64,000 bases of DNA from Acetobacter oryzifermentans. Its GTDB lineage: Bacteria > Pseudomonadota > Alphaproteobacteria > Acetobacterales > Acetobacteraceae. Positions 46,603 to 55,202 of the stretch are shown piece after piece. Location of the stretch: assembly GCF_001628715.1 (NCBI RefSeq), contig NZ_CP011120.1:2252501-2316500 (forward strand), read 5' to 3'. The position numbers were made by a program, and so were the translations under genes. The notes under the pieces are model-generated. The model was not told the DNA's origin. It searched no databases and worked only from the letters and a program-made list of their open reading frames with translations. Within the stretch, counting starts at the first letter, position 1, and the number at the start of each line of letters is the position of its first letter.

Positions 46603-46752
46603 TTATTTCGGTATTATCAAGTGTAACAAAGAAGCCCCAGCAACAAATACTATGGTGCTCAGTGTCCAGATCGCTACAAACCATCCAATCCGTGCCCCAA
46701 TATTTTTTGGGGCACCATCTCCATTTCCCTGAACAATTTTAGTGATAGCCAT
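46603..46752 (-). CDS. DUF2474-family small membrane protein of the bd-type oxidase
   Basis: This 49-residue gene is easily missed. It reads MAITKIVQGNGDGAPKNIGA then RIGWFVAIWTLSTIVFVAGA and ends SLLHLIIPK: a short basic start, one membrane helix with conserved Trp residues, and a short tail. This fits DUF2474 proteins that accompany CIO-type oxidases, a role like that of CydX in E. coli. Its ATG lies 14 bases inside the end of cydB, so it is translated from the same mRNA. Confidence 0.8.
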   Translation of the reverse strand: MAITKIVQGNGDGAPKNIGARIGWFVAIWTLSTIVFVAGASLLHLIIPK

Positions 46753-47755
46753 CTGTTTCCGTTACCTTTCCGCGAAACACACGATAGGAATAAATTGTGT
46801 AGGTTAGGATAATTGGCAGCAGAATAACTGTGCCAACAAGCTGGAACAATTGGCTACTTGGGGGAGCGGACACATCCCAAAGCGTCAGACCCGGCGGAAC
46901 AATATAAGGCCAAACCGTAATCCCCAAACCAGAAAGGCATAAAAAGAACCAGCCCAGAGCACATAAAAATGGACCCTTGGAATGCTCATGCCGCAAACCA
47001 CGTACAAACAGCCCCCCCAACACAGCTACAAGAATTGGCACAGGAAGAACGAGAACGACATTTGGCCAATCTGTCCAACGGCGTAAATAAGGTGCATGCA
47101 AAAGTGGTGTCCAAAGACTTACTGCAATAATCCCCAGAAACAGCCCTATGGCCAATTTACTGGCCCAACGGCGGCAAGAAGCTTCCAGCACTCCGGTAGT
47201 GCGCCAGATCAGCCAAGTTGCCCCCAACAGGGCATAACCACACATCACGGCTATACCGCATAGAATACTAAACGGCGTCAGCCAATCAAACGCGCTTCCG
47301 GCAAAAGCTCCATCAACAACTTTTACGCCCTGAACAACACCTCCAAGAATGGCACCCTGACAGAACGCCGCAATACCAGACCCAAGCATGAAACCAACAT
47401 TCCACAATGTCTCACGGCCTGTGCCATGCGTCATGACCCGGAATTCAAATGCCACACCACGAAAAATCAGCGCCAACAACATAAGAATGATCGGGAGGTA
47501 AAATGCTGGCAGAAGCGTGCCATACGCCCCGGGAAATACGCCGTAAAGCACAGCCCCACCAAGTACCATCCATGTTTCATTACCATCCCATACCGGCGCA
47601 ATGGTGCTGACCATTACATTCCGGCGGCCTGGGTCCCGCTCCAATGCAAACAGCATACCAATACCAAGATCAAAACCATCCAGAATGACGTAGATCGAAA
47701 TAGCCGCCACCAAGATAACGGCCCATATAACCGGGAGCCAATATGTAAGATCCAT
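46739..47755 (-). CDS. cydB: Cytochrome bd-type (cyanide-insensitive) ubiquinol oxidase subunit II
   Basis: The 338-residue subunit begins MDLTYWLPVIWAVILVAAISIYVILDGFDLGIG and has about eight helices with RNVMVSTIAPVWDGNETWMVLGG, the CydB signature. It pairs with CydA to reduce oxygen with ubiquinol. ATG 47755 is chosen because AGGAG lies 11 bases upstream; a TTG at 47764 is too close to that site. Two genes overlap or adjoin it: cydA upstream (five-base gap) and the DUF2474 gene downstream. Confidence 0.93.
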   Translation of the reverse strand: MDLTYWLPVIWAVILVAAISIYVILDGFDLGIGMLFALERDPGRRNVMVSTIAPVWDGNETWMVLGGAVLYGVFPGAYGTLLPAFYLPIILMLLALIFRGVAFEFRVMTHGTGRETLWNVGFMLGSGIAAFCQGAILGGVVQGVKVVDGAFAGSAFDWLTPFSILCGIAVMCGYALLGATWLIWRTTGVLEASCRRWASKLAIGLFLGIIAVSLWTPLLHAPYLRRWTDWPNVVLVLPVPILVAVLGGLFVRGLRHEHSKGPFLCALGWFFLCLSGLGITVWPYIVPPGLTLWDVSAPPSSQLFQLVGTVILLPIILTYTIYSYRVFRGKVTETDGYH

Positions 47756-47760
47756 TGTGC

Positions 47761-49194
47761 TCAAGCTCCTTTACCAGAAGAAGATTCAATAACTTCCGGA
47801 TGCATGCGTTCTGCCAAAATATCGGATGCATTTGCGGAACTTGCTTCTGGCTCTCCCTCTTGCGGCTCATGCCCTAATTGGCGCACCAAAATGCCAATGC
47901 CAGACCCAAACACAATGACATACACCACAACAAAAGCTGTCATTGTTACAGCCATACTTGGCAGCATAATTGGTGAAACGCTCTGTGATGTTCTTAAAAG
48001 ACCATAAACAGTCCAAGGCTGCCGCCCCACTTCCGTGGTAACCCAACCGCAGAGCAGGGCCAGAAAACCAGCCGGAGCCATACACACCGCAACACGATGA
48101 AACACAGCATTTGTAAACAAGGTGCGTGTGCGCCGCAGCCACAGAGACCAAAAGCCAACCAGCATCATGAGCACACCAAGCGCAACCATGATACGAAAGG
48201 AAAAGAAAATAACCTGTGAAGGTGGACGTTGATCGCGCGGGAAGTCTTTTAGCCCCGGCACTTTACCTTCCAGACTATGTGTTAAAATCAGGGAACCCAG
48301 CAGCGGAACTCTTACTGCATAATCCGTGTGCTCGGTTTTCATGTTGGGGATGCCAAACAAAAGCTCTGGCGCGCGGGACGTGGAATCCCAATCCCCTTCC
48401 ATAGCTGCAATTTTTGCTGGCTGATATTTCAGGGTATTCAGGCCATGCGCGTCACCCGCCATAATCTGTAGCGGGGCCACAATAGCTGCCATCCACATGG
48501 CCATGGAAAACATGGTGCGCACTGGAGCCGTGGCCGCTTTTCCTTCACGCCGTGCCTTAAGCATGTGCCACGCACCTGTTGCGCCAACAATAAAGGCAAC
48601 AGACAAAAAGGCTGCCAACCCCATATGTACCAGCCGGAAAGGGAAGGACGGATTAAAAATAATAGCCAGCCAATCTGCTGGCAAAAAACGCCCAGTTGCG
48701 GGGTCTATCATATAGCCACGTGGCGTTTGCATCCATGAGTTGGAAGAAAGAATCCACGTCATGGAAATTAAAGTGCCTATAGATACGCAGCATGTGGCGG
48801 CAAAGTGCAGTTTACGCCCCACCTTGTTCATGCCGAACAGCATGATGCCTAGAAATCCGGCTTCAAGAAAAAATGCTGTCATCACTTCATAAGACAAAAG
48901 GACCCCGGTAATGGGGCCTGCCTTTTGAGAAAAAACCGACCAGTTCGTGCCGAATTCATACGACATCACCAGACCGGACACGACACCCATACCAAAAACG
49001 ATCGAAAATACCTTAATCCAGTATCGATACAGATCAAGAAAAACAGAACGTCCGGTTTTCAACCAGCATCCTTCCAATACAGCCAAGTAAGCTGCCAGCC
49101 CGATTGAAAAGGCCGGAAAGATGATATGAACACCTACAGTAAAGGCAAACTGGAAGCGCGCCAAAAGAAGCGCAATATCATGCGCAGGTTGCAT
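47761..49194 (-). CDS. cydA: Cytochrome bd-type (cyanide-insensitive) ubiquinol oxidase subunit I
   Basis: The 477-residue haem-bearing subunit has LLARFQFAFTVGVHIIFPAFSIG (haem ligand His), YEFGTNWSVFSQKAGPITGVLLSYEVMTAFFLEAGFLGIMLFG and a short periplasmic Q loop. The short loop, absent haem-d hallmarks of the long form and the DUF2474 partner place it in the CIO group, common in acetic acid bacteria and resistant to cyanide. GGAAAG precedes the ATG. Alternative name cioA. Confidence 0.93.
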   Translation of the reverse strand: MQPAHDIALLLARFQFAFTVGVHIIFPAFSIGLAAYLAVLEGCWLKTGRSVFLDLYRYWIKVFSIVFGMGVVSGLVMSYEFGTNWSVFSQKAGPITGVLLSYEVMTAFFLEAGFLGIMLFGMNKVGRKLHFAATCCVSIGTLISMTWILSSNSWMQTPRGYMIDPATGRFLPADWLAIIFNPSFPFRLVHMGLAAFLSVAFIVGATGAWHMLKARREGKAATAPVRTMFSMAMWMAAIVAPLQIMAGDAHGLNTLKYQPAKIAAMEGDWDSTSRAPELLFGIPNMKTEHTDYAVRVPLLGSLILTHSLEGKVPGLKDFPRDQRPPSQVIFFSFRIMVALGVLMMLVGFWSLWLRRTRTLFTNAVFHRVAVCMAPAGFLALLCGWVTTEVGRQPWTVYGLLRTSQSVSPIMLPSMAVTMTAFVVVYVIVFGSGIGILVRQLGHEPQEGEPEASSANASDILAERMHPEVIESSSGKGA

Positions 49195-49478
49195 AGGTTC
49201 TTTCCAAACTTATAATTAGTGGTATTTTGACCGAAAATTGACATTGGATAGCAACAAAAATTCTATCTATACGCCATAAATGCTATAATTACGCATTATG
49301 CACCGGAAACAACACCTCCATGATTTGGTATTTAAAATAAATCAACAGAAAATGTTCGTCCAAGACCTTTTGTTTATCTTATGATAAAAGATACTTATCA
49401 TGAAAATTTATTATCCGATGGATGCGTTTATTTGATACCACCTTCCATCTTGCCTCAAATACTCATCTGCCTATGCTA
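49195..49478. other. AT-rich upstream region of the oxidase operon, cut off by an IS
   Basis: These 284 bases lie between cydA and the IS. They contain clustered TTATC/GATAA dyads at 49374-49401 and no gene. Together with 50322-50374 beyond the IS they once formed a single divergent regulatory region between the oxidase and the DyP/encapsulin genes. Confidence 0.6.
49374..49401. promoter_or_regulatory. Clustered TTATC/GATAA dyads upstream of cydA
   Basis: TTATC-N4-GATAA (49374-49387) overlaps ATGATAA-N7-TTATCAT (49381-49401), sharing the GATAA half. The nested layout suggests binding sites for a dimeric regulator of the oxidase or DyP promoters. The regulator is unknown; no standard FNR box (TTGAT-N4-ATCAA) is present. 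Confidence 0.45.
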
Positions 49479-50321
49479 GGGCCTGTTAGAGCTTGATCCA
49501 GTCTGCTGCGGCAGCGATGTGGATGACCGCGAGGAACGACGTTGCTGTTTTTTCATATCTGGTTGCGACAGCGCGCCACTCCTTGAGGCGAGCCCAGAGG
49601 TTCTCAACGAGATGCCGACACCGATAGGCCCATTTGGGGCAGGCGACCGGGCCATCGCGTCGTTTCGCAGGAATGGCTGGCCGTGCTCCCATGTCCCATA
49701 TCCGTTCACGCATGGCGTTCGACGCGTAGCCCTTGTCCGCTACTACCCACAGGGGAGTGGCGGGAAGGCTGTCGAGCATGGCTGGTGCCAGAGGCAGTTC
49801 ATGAGCCTGTCCAGGGGCCAGCGCAAAACCGAAGGCTTTTCCATGTCCATCAGCGATCACGCAGACTTTTGTGCCATAGCCACCGCGAGAGCGGCCAAGT
49901 GCTTCACGATGGTCTCGCTCTTCGAAAGAGGCCCCTTTTTTTGGGCTCCCGCCGCTTTGTGGTGAGCCCTGATGTTTGTGCCATCCAGAAAAGTCATTCC
50001 GAATGCCACTCCCTGTTGTTCCTGAACCAGTGCGAGCAGCCGCTCCCATACGCCGAGCTTCGCCCAGCGGATGAAAAGCTGCGCAGCCCGCCACCACGGA
50101 CCCAGTTCAGCGGGGATACTCCGCCATTTCGCGCCATTCTCATGACGCCAGAAAATCGCTGCTATCGTCCGCCGCAGATCATGTGGCGGCGTCTTGCCCC
50201 TCGGGCGAACCTCCTCAATCAGAGGTTCCCAGATCGCCCATGTCTCGTCCGTAAAGGTGCCTGTTCTGTCTCCTTCTTCCATCCCTACAATATGGGAAGA
50301 AATTCAAGATCTAACAGGCCC
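49479..50321 (-). mobile_element. IS5-family insertion sequence, about 843 bp
   Basis: The element is bounded by perfect 12-bp inverted repeats GGGCCTGTTAGA (49479-49490) and TCTAACAGGCCC (50310-50321), with TA on both sides as a likely target duplication. It encodes a DDE transposase in two overlapping frames joined by a -1 frameshift. Intact ends and frames suggest a recent, possibly active copy. Size and two-frame layout fit the IS427 group of IS5. Confidence 0.9.
49486..50282 (-). CDS. IS5-family transposase, made by -1 frameshifting of two frames
   Basis: OrfA (50282-49857) starts MEEGDRTGTFTDETWAIWEPL and carries the first catalytic Asp in TFLDGTNIRAHH. OrfB ends the protein, with Asp in VVADKGYAS and Glu in HLVENLWARLKEWRAVATRYEK. 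The slippery heptamer A AAA AAG (minus strand, 49941-49935) lies in the overlap in the right phase; slipping back one base joins 116 OrfA residues to 149 OrfB residues, about 265 in all. The OrfB stop is inside the left terminal repeat. This is a working arrangement, not a broken gene. Confidence 0.85.
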
Positions 50322-50341
50322 TAGGCATCAGTCGTGATTAT

Positions 50342-50353
50342 ATAACGCGTTAT
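50342..50353. promoter_or_regulatory. 12-bp perfect palindrome ATAACGCGTTAT upstream of the DyP gene
   Basis: The palindrome lies six bases before the AGGAG site of the DyP gene and 20 bases beyond the IS end, so it would overlap the promoter or the 5' leader. A repressor site is plausible. No regulator gene is adjacent. Confidence 0.4.
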
Positions 50354-50374
50354 GCATTCAGGAGTTCCCTCACA

Positions 50375-51406
50375 GTGGTTACACCGCAGCCAGTTGATAC
50401 GAAATTAACACAATCAGCCCTTTTCCTTGTGATGACCCTGAATGATGCCCCTACAGTTCGCACTCAGGTTTTAGATCTCCTTGGCGATATTTCGTCACTT
50501 GTGCGAGGTGTCGGGTTTCGTATTCCAGATGGCAAATTAAGTTGTATTACCGGTATTGGATCAAACGCATGGGATCTGCTTTTTGGGGCTCCTCGCCCAA
50601 AGGAACTCCACCCCTTTCAGGAAATTAACGGCGTGCACCATGCCCCCTCAACACCGGGAGATCTTCTGTTCCATATCCGTGCCACGCGTATGGATTTATG
50701 CTTTGAGATGGCAACAGCCCTAACTTCCCGCTTGGAAGGTGCTGCAACAGTTGTAGATGAAGTGCACGGTTTTAAATATTTTGATGCACGAGATCTGCTC
50801 GGTTTTGTTGATGGCACCGAAAATCCAACAGGACAAGCGGCGTTTGCGGCAACAGTTATTGGAGATGAAGATCCATCTTTTACGGGTGGTAGTTACGTTA
50901 TTGTGCAGAAATACCTGCATGATCTTAAAAAATGGAATGCCATCCCAACTGAAGTTCAGGAACACATCATTGGCCGCAAAAAAGTATCCGACATAGAGTT
51001 GCCCGAAGCAGCCAAGCCCAGCTACGCGCACAATGTTCTTACAAACATTGAAGAAAACGGACAGCAACTTCAGATTGTACGTGACAACATGCCTTTTGGA
51101 GAAGTGGGTAAAGGAGAGTTTGGCACATACTTTATTGGCTATGCACGTTCTCCTGCACGCACAGAGCAGATGTTACAAAATATGTTTATCGGCAAGCCTC
51201 CTGGCAATTACGATAGAATTCTGGATGTAAGCACAGCGGTAACCGGGTCACTTTTCTTCATTCCCACGAGTGACTTCCTTGACGATGCTCCCAACATGAG
51301 CACAGAAAATATTCAGGCATCTCCAGAACCTGCATCTGCTTCTCAAAACACAAAACCTCTTCACGGTTCCCTTGGAATTGGATCATTAAACAATAAGGAC
51401 GCCTGA
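50375..51406 (+). CDS. DyP-type peroxidase, encapsulin cargo
   Basis: The 343-residue haem peroxidase has the family motif GFVDGTENP with the catalytic Asp146, and typical DyP segments VRGVGFRIPDGKL and FTGGSYVIVQKYLHDLKKW. Its last 14 residues contain LGIGSL (333-338), the known signal that docks cargo to encapsulin shells. Linker residues 300-330 are flexible and Ser/Ala/Pro-rich. The start is GTG at 50375 with AGGAG about ten bases upstream. The encapsulin gene follows after one base. DyP oxidises dyes and other bulky substrates with peroxide; its natural substrate is unknown. Confidence 0.93.
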   Translation: MVTPQPVDTKLTQSALFLVMTLNDAPTVRTQVLDLLGDISSLVRGVGFRIPDGKLSCITGIGSNAWDLLFGAPRPKELHPFQEINGVHHAPSTPGDLLFHIRATRMDLCFEMATALTSRLEGAATVVDEVHGFKYFDARDLLGFVDGTENPTGQAAFAATVIGDEDPSFTGGSYVIVQKYLHDLKKWNAIPTEVQEHIIGRKKVSDIELPEAAKPSYAHNVLTNIEENGQQLQIVRDNMPFGEVGKGEFGTYFIGYARSPARTEQMLQNMFIGKPPGNYDRILDVSTAVTGSLFFIPTSDFLDDAPNMSTENIQASPEPASASQNTKPLHGSLGIGSLNNKDA

Positions 51407-51407
51407 A

Positions 51408-52202
51408 ATGAACAACCTGCATAAACATCTTGCACCCATTTCCCACGCTGCCTGGGCCGAAATTGAACAGGAAGCTTCTCGCACAATCTGCCGCAATCTG
51501 GCCGGACGGCGCGTGGTTGACACACCAGAACCAAAAGGCACAGCATTTTCCAGCGTTGGTACTGGCCGCAATAAACAAATCAGCTCCCTAAGCGATGGCA
51601 TACAGGCCGTACAGCGCGAAGTGCTTCCCCTTGTGGAACTGCGGGTTCCCTTTACCTTATCGCGCGAAGAAATTGATGCTGTAGAACGTGGCTCTCTGGA
51701 TTCTGATTGGCAGCCCGTTAAGGATGCTGCCCAGAAAATTGCTTTCGCAGAGGATCGTGCCATTTTTGATGGCTATGCTGCTGCCGGAATTACAGGCATT
51801 CGGCAGGGATCATCTAACCCACATACAAAGCTGCCAGCTTCTGCAAAAGATTATCCGCATGCCATTACTGCTGCATTGGATACCTTGCGTCTTGCTGGCG
51901 TGAATGGCCCCTATTCTCTTGTTCTCGGCACCAAAGCCTATCAGGCTGTAAGCGGTGGAGATGATGTTGGCTACCCTGTTCTCAAACATATTGAGAGCCT
52001 GATTGAAGGTGAACCCATCTGGGCTCCGGCTATTGAAGGTGCTTTTGTTATCTCCAAGCGCGGTGGAGATTTGCAGCTTGATATCGGGCAGGACTTTTCC
52101 ATCGGTTATCTAAGCCATACGGCAGAAACCGTTGAGCTGTATCTTCAGGAAAGCTTTACTTTCCGCGTGCTTACAAGCGAAGCAACTGTCTGCATCGAGT
52201 AA
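51408..52202 (+). CDS. Encapsulin nanocompartment shell protein (family 1)
   Basis: The 264-residue protein has the HK97-like fold signature of family 1 encapsulins: MNNLHKHLAPISHAAWAEIEQEA at the start, RRVVDTPEPKGTAFSSVGTG, LVELRVPFTLSREEID, DRAIFDGYAAAGITGIRQ and a C-terminal QDFSIGYLSHTAETVELYLQESFTFRV. It should assemble into a closed protein shell in the cytoplasm around the DyP peroxidase. Older annotations call it linocin M18 bacteriocin. A long hairpin follows. Confidence 0.94.
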   Translation: MNNLHKHLAPISHAAWAEIEQEASRTICRNLAGRRVVDTPEPKGTAFSSVGTGRNKQISSLSDGIQAVQREVLPLVELRVPFTLSREEIDAVERGSLDSDWQPVKDAAQKIAFAEDRAIFDGYAAAGITGIRQGSSNPHTKLPASAKDYPHAITAALDTLRLAGVNGPYSLVLGTKAYQAVSGGDDVGYPVLKHIESLIEGEPIWAPAIEGAFVISKRGGDLQLDIGQDFSIGYLSHTAETVELYLQESFTFRVLTSEATVCIE

Positions 52203-52210
52203 CTTTTTGA

Positions 52211-52253
52211 TGAGGTGTCGTGCCATTTACAATAGAATGGTAACGACACCTCA
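52211..52253 (+). terminator. Long hairpin after the encapsulin gene
   Basis: TGAGGTGTCGT (52211-52221) pairs perfectly with ACGACACCTCA (52243-52253), and CCATT/AATGG extends the stem inward. No T run follows, but position nine bases after the stop favours a transcript-end structure. Confidence 0.65.
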
Positions 52254-52619
52254 CTTAAACGCCTAATAAATATCAGTATTTATCGGCTTTTATAAATTAA
52301 CTATTTATTCGTATTCAGAAAAAACAAATCTTGATTAAGATATTATAATATATTCTCAACTTTACTATATAATATATAAAAAAATTTTTACTTTGTGGTT
52401 TGCATTTTAATTTAAGTAAATTCGATAATACTCACCTATAAAGTCAATTTATATTTAAATAATACATATAAAGTTTATTTTTGTGAAACATTTTATACAT
52501 TAACTCTATGGTATTTCGATTCTGCAATGACTTCCCTGATCCTGCGATTACTGTTATTGCATTATCGAAACAAGGTGCGTTCCATAAAATATATTGCAGA
52601 TTTCGCACTGTCTGTTGTC
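52254..52619. other. AT-rich intergenic region before the amino-acid permease
   Basis: These 366 bases have no supported gene. The core (52270-52500) is strongly AT-rich. TATAAT-like strings occur at several places, but none has a -35 box at normal spacing. An in-frame ATG at 52527 exists but lacks a ribosome site and would precede the conserved permease N-terminus by 31 residues. Confidence 0.5.
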
Positions 52620-54125
52620 ATGGAGATAGAAATTTTGGACACAAAAACTTCTTCATCCCACCCTCTTCAACAGACTTCAGAAGGATACAAACAAGCTTTA
52701 GGCAAACGTCAGATCCAAATGATCTCTATCGGAGGCGCTATTGGAACTGGTCTTTTTCTGGGTGCGGGAAGCAGGCTTCAAGCTGTAGGGCCTTCTCTTG
52801 CAATAGTTTACCTAGTTTGCGGTATTTTTTCCTTCCTCATGCTCAGAGCACTAGGGGAATTGGTTATGTACCGGCCTACCAGCGGTAGTTTTGTTTCCTA
52901 TGCGCTGGAATTTCTAGGGCCTCGTGCTTCTTATGTCGCAGGTGCGCTTTCATTCTTTAGTTGGGCCATGACAGGTATTGTCGATATTACTGCCATAGCC
53001 CTTTACATGCATTTCTGGGGTGTATTTGCTGCTGTTCCGCAATGGGTTATGGCGTTTATGGCCCTTATGGTTATTACATCAATGAATCTGATTGGTGTAA
53101 AATGGTTTGGCGAGATGGAATTCTGGTTCTCGCTTATTAAAGTTGCAGCACTTTTAATTTTTCTTGTTGTTGGAAGTGCTATTTTAGGCCTGCGCGTTCC
53201 GATTGATGGACATACGACTGGCCTACAGTTGATTACTGAGCATGGAGGCCTGTTCCCTCATGGGGCACTTCCTGCACTCGCCCTGATGCAAGGCGTTGTA
53301 TTTGCCTATTTCGGCATTGAGATGATTGGCACTGCCGCTGGTGAATGCCAGAATGTACGCGAAATCCTGCCATCTGCCATTAACAATGTTATCTGGCGGA
53401 TCATTATTTTTTACGTTGGCACTGTTACTCTCCTTGTGCTGCTTCTGCCATGGTCCTCTTATCAGGCAGGCATTAGCCCATTTGTTACATTTTTTTCCAA
53501 ACTCGGTATTCCGGGGATGGATTCCGTTATGAACATTGTGGTGCTCACCGCAGCACTCTCCAGTCTAAACTCAGGCCTCTATTCCACAGGCAGAGTACTT
53601 CGGGCTCTGGCACTTAACGGTTCCGCACCACGTTACCTATCATATATGAACAAACAATCTGTTCCAGCAGCAGCCATTCTCACAACTGTTGCCATTTATC
53701 TGGTTGGTGTTGGATTAAATTACCTGTTGCCATCACAAATTTTCGAAATCGTAATCAACATGGCATCTCTGGGGATTATCAGCACATGGTGCTTTATTCT
53801 CTTATGCCAGATCAAATTACGTCAGGCCATTAAGGCAGGTCGTATTGCCCCTACGGGTTTTGCAATGCCCGGTGCCCCTTTTACATCTTGGTTAAGTATT
53901 GTGTTTTTCCTTTGCATTTTACTGCTGATGGCACTGGATTACCCAACCGGCACCATGTCTATCGCTGCCATTCCATTATTGGCTCTTGTGCTGATTATTG
54001 GGTGGAAGACCTCCGACCAGAAACCACAGAATATTGTTCCACAAACACTCTCCTCTGTGGAACTTACCGATGATGCAGGCTTTCCATGTGCGGAAAACAA
54101 TCAAGTTTCCAAGGAGCACATTTGA
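52620..54125 (+). CDS. Amino-acid permease (APC superfamily, AAT family)
   Basis: The 501-residue, 12-helix transporter begins YKQALGKRQIQMISIGGAIGTGLFLGAG, the hallmark of bacterial amino-acid:proton symporters such as GabP, AnsP and the D-serine/D-alanine/glycine carrier. PTSGSFVSYALEFLGPRASY and GVVFAYFGIEMIGTAAGEC follow. The substrate is not determined. The start at 52620 is based on family length. Its stop overlaps the start of the outer-membrane-protein gene by one base (TGATG), so the two may serve one uptake function. Confidence 0.88.
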   Translation: MEIEILDTKTSSSHPLQQTSEGYKQALGKRQIQMISIGGAIGTGLFLGAGSRLQAVGPSLAIVYLVCGIFSFLMLRALGELVMYRPTSGSFVSYALEFLGPRASYVAGALSFFSWAMTGIVDITAIALYMHFWGVFAAVPQWVMAFMALMVITSMNLIGVKWFGEMEFWFSLIKVAALLIFLVVGSAILGLRVPIDGHTTGLQLITEHGGLFPHGALPALALMQGVVFAYFGIEMIGTAAGECQNVREILPSAINNVIWRIIIFYVGTVTLLVLLLPWSSYQAGISPFVTFFSKLGIPGMDSVMNIVVLTAALSSLNSGLYSTGRVLRALALNGSAPRYLSYMNKQSVPAAAILTTVAIYLVGVGLNYLLPSQIFEIVINMASLGIISTWCFILLCQIKLRQAIKAGRIAPTGFAMPGAPFTSWLSIVFFLCILLLMALDYPTGTMSIAAIPLLALVLIIGWKTSDQKPQNIVPQTLSSVELTDDAGFPCAENNQVSKEHI

Positions 54126-55117
54126 TGAGCACTATTTTCAGATATTTTTCTGATAAATCTCTGCGTTTTCTTCTGCCCCTTGCCCTATCTGCCATCACTG
54201 TAAGCACATATTCCCAAAGCGCATGCGCAGCCGATCAATGGTACACTGGCTCTCTGGTTTCTCCTTCAGGCCCCCTCTCTAAACAGGGCATGTTTCTTTT
54301 AGAACCCTATATGTACTACTCTGTACCTTCAGGTATGATCGGTCCGCACAATAACAATGTGCCCATGTCCTCCCCGCGTCAGCAATCGGTTACCAGCTTT
54401 ACCATTTATCGGTACGCCTTAACGGATTACCTGAGCATTCAGACCACGCCAGCTATCAGCTACCGGTGGAAGCATGGAGATACAACCAGTAGCGGCCTGA
54501 AAATTGGAGATGTGCCAGTTGATCTCATGTGGCGCTATCTTACGGCAGATCCCAAACGGTTTATTCCCACACTCAACCTTATTACCGGCGTTTCCTTTCC
54601 TACAGGTGATTACTCTCACCTCGGACGCTCACAGGATGGCGTTGGCAGCGGCGTTTACACATATCGCGCAACATTAACTGAACAATCCACATACACCATG
54701 CCCAATAACCATGAGTTGCGGTTACGGCTATGGGCAACCTTCCGGCGCGCTCTTAATTCTGCTCATCTAAGAGATGTTACCAGTTATGGTACCACACGCG
54801 GTTTTCGCGGCCATGGACAGCCCGGCATGTATGGTGAAGCAGGATTTTCCTTGGAATATGGCATTACACAGCGATGGGTTTTTGCAATTGACGTGGCACG
54901 AGATTGGGCTAATGGCACCCGCCTAAAAGGCCATTATGCTTCTGGTTTGAAAGTAGATGAACTGAGTTCCGGTTCGGGAGATTGGCAGGTTGCCCCAGCA
55001 CTAGAATACAACTGGACACCTAATTATGGCGTTATTGCTGGTGTTTCCGTGTATTATGCGGGACATAACACATCCCGCATTGTATCACCACAATTTGCCT
55101 TTAACGCATTATACTAA
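54125..55117 (+). CDS. Outer-membrane beta-barrel protein (Phenol_MetA_deg-like)
   Basis: The 330-residue protein has a signal peptide ending near SACAADQ and alternating beta-strand patterns to a C-terminal aromatic-containing end (FAFNALY). Segments like YALTDYLSIQTTPAISYRW, KIGDVPVDLMWRYL and GVSFPTGDYS resemble the MetA/phenol-degradation 'transporter' family of outer-membrane proteins. The role may be passage of small molecules. It is translationally coupled to the amino-acid permease. Family call is moderate. Confidence 0.7.
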   Translation: MSTIFRYFSDKSLRFLLPLALSAITVSTYSQSACAADQWYTGSLVSPSGPLSKQGMFLLEPYMYYSVPSGMIGPHNNNVPMSSPRQQSVTSFTIYRYALTDYLSIQTTPAISYRWKHGDTTSSGLKIGDVPVDLMWRYLTADPKRFIPTLNLITGVSFPTGDYSHLGRSQDGVGSGVYTYRATLTEQSTYTMPNNHELRLRLWATFRRALNSAHLRDVTSYGTTRGFRGHGQPGMYGEAGFSLEYGITQRWVFAIDVARDWANGTRLKGHYASGLKVDELSSGSGDWQVAPALEYNWTPNYGVIAGVSVYYAGHNTSRIVSPQFAFNALY

Positions 55118-55164
55118 TTAGATTTACAGAACTCAGGTCATTTCCCTTATTCATTATTTTCCTA

Positions 55165-55195
55165 CCCCCCCACTCATGAGTGGGGGGTTTTTCTT
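55165..55195 (+). terminator. Strong intrinsic terminator after the outer-membrane-protein gene
   Basis: CCCCCCACTC pairs with GAGTGGGGGG around a short AT centre, followed by TTTTT. It lies about 50 bases after the stop and just before the truncated dihydropyrimidinase. Confidence 0.88.
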
Positions 55196-55202
55196 CAGCG
55201 CC

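Noticed and set aside
49486..50282. IS transposase as a frameshifted pseudogene
   Set aside because: The two frames are joined by a standard A AAA AAG slip site in correct phase and all three catalytic acidic residues are kept, so programmed frameshifting explains it better.
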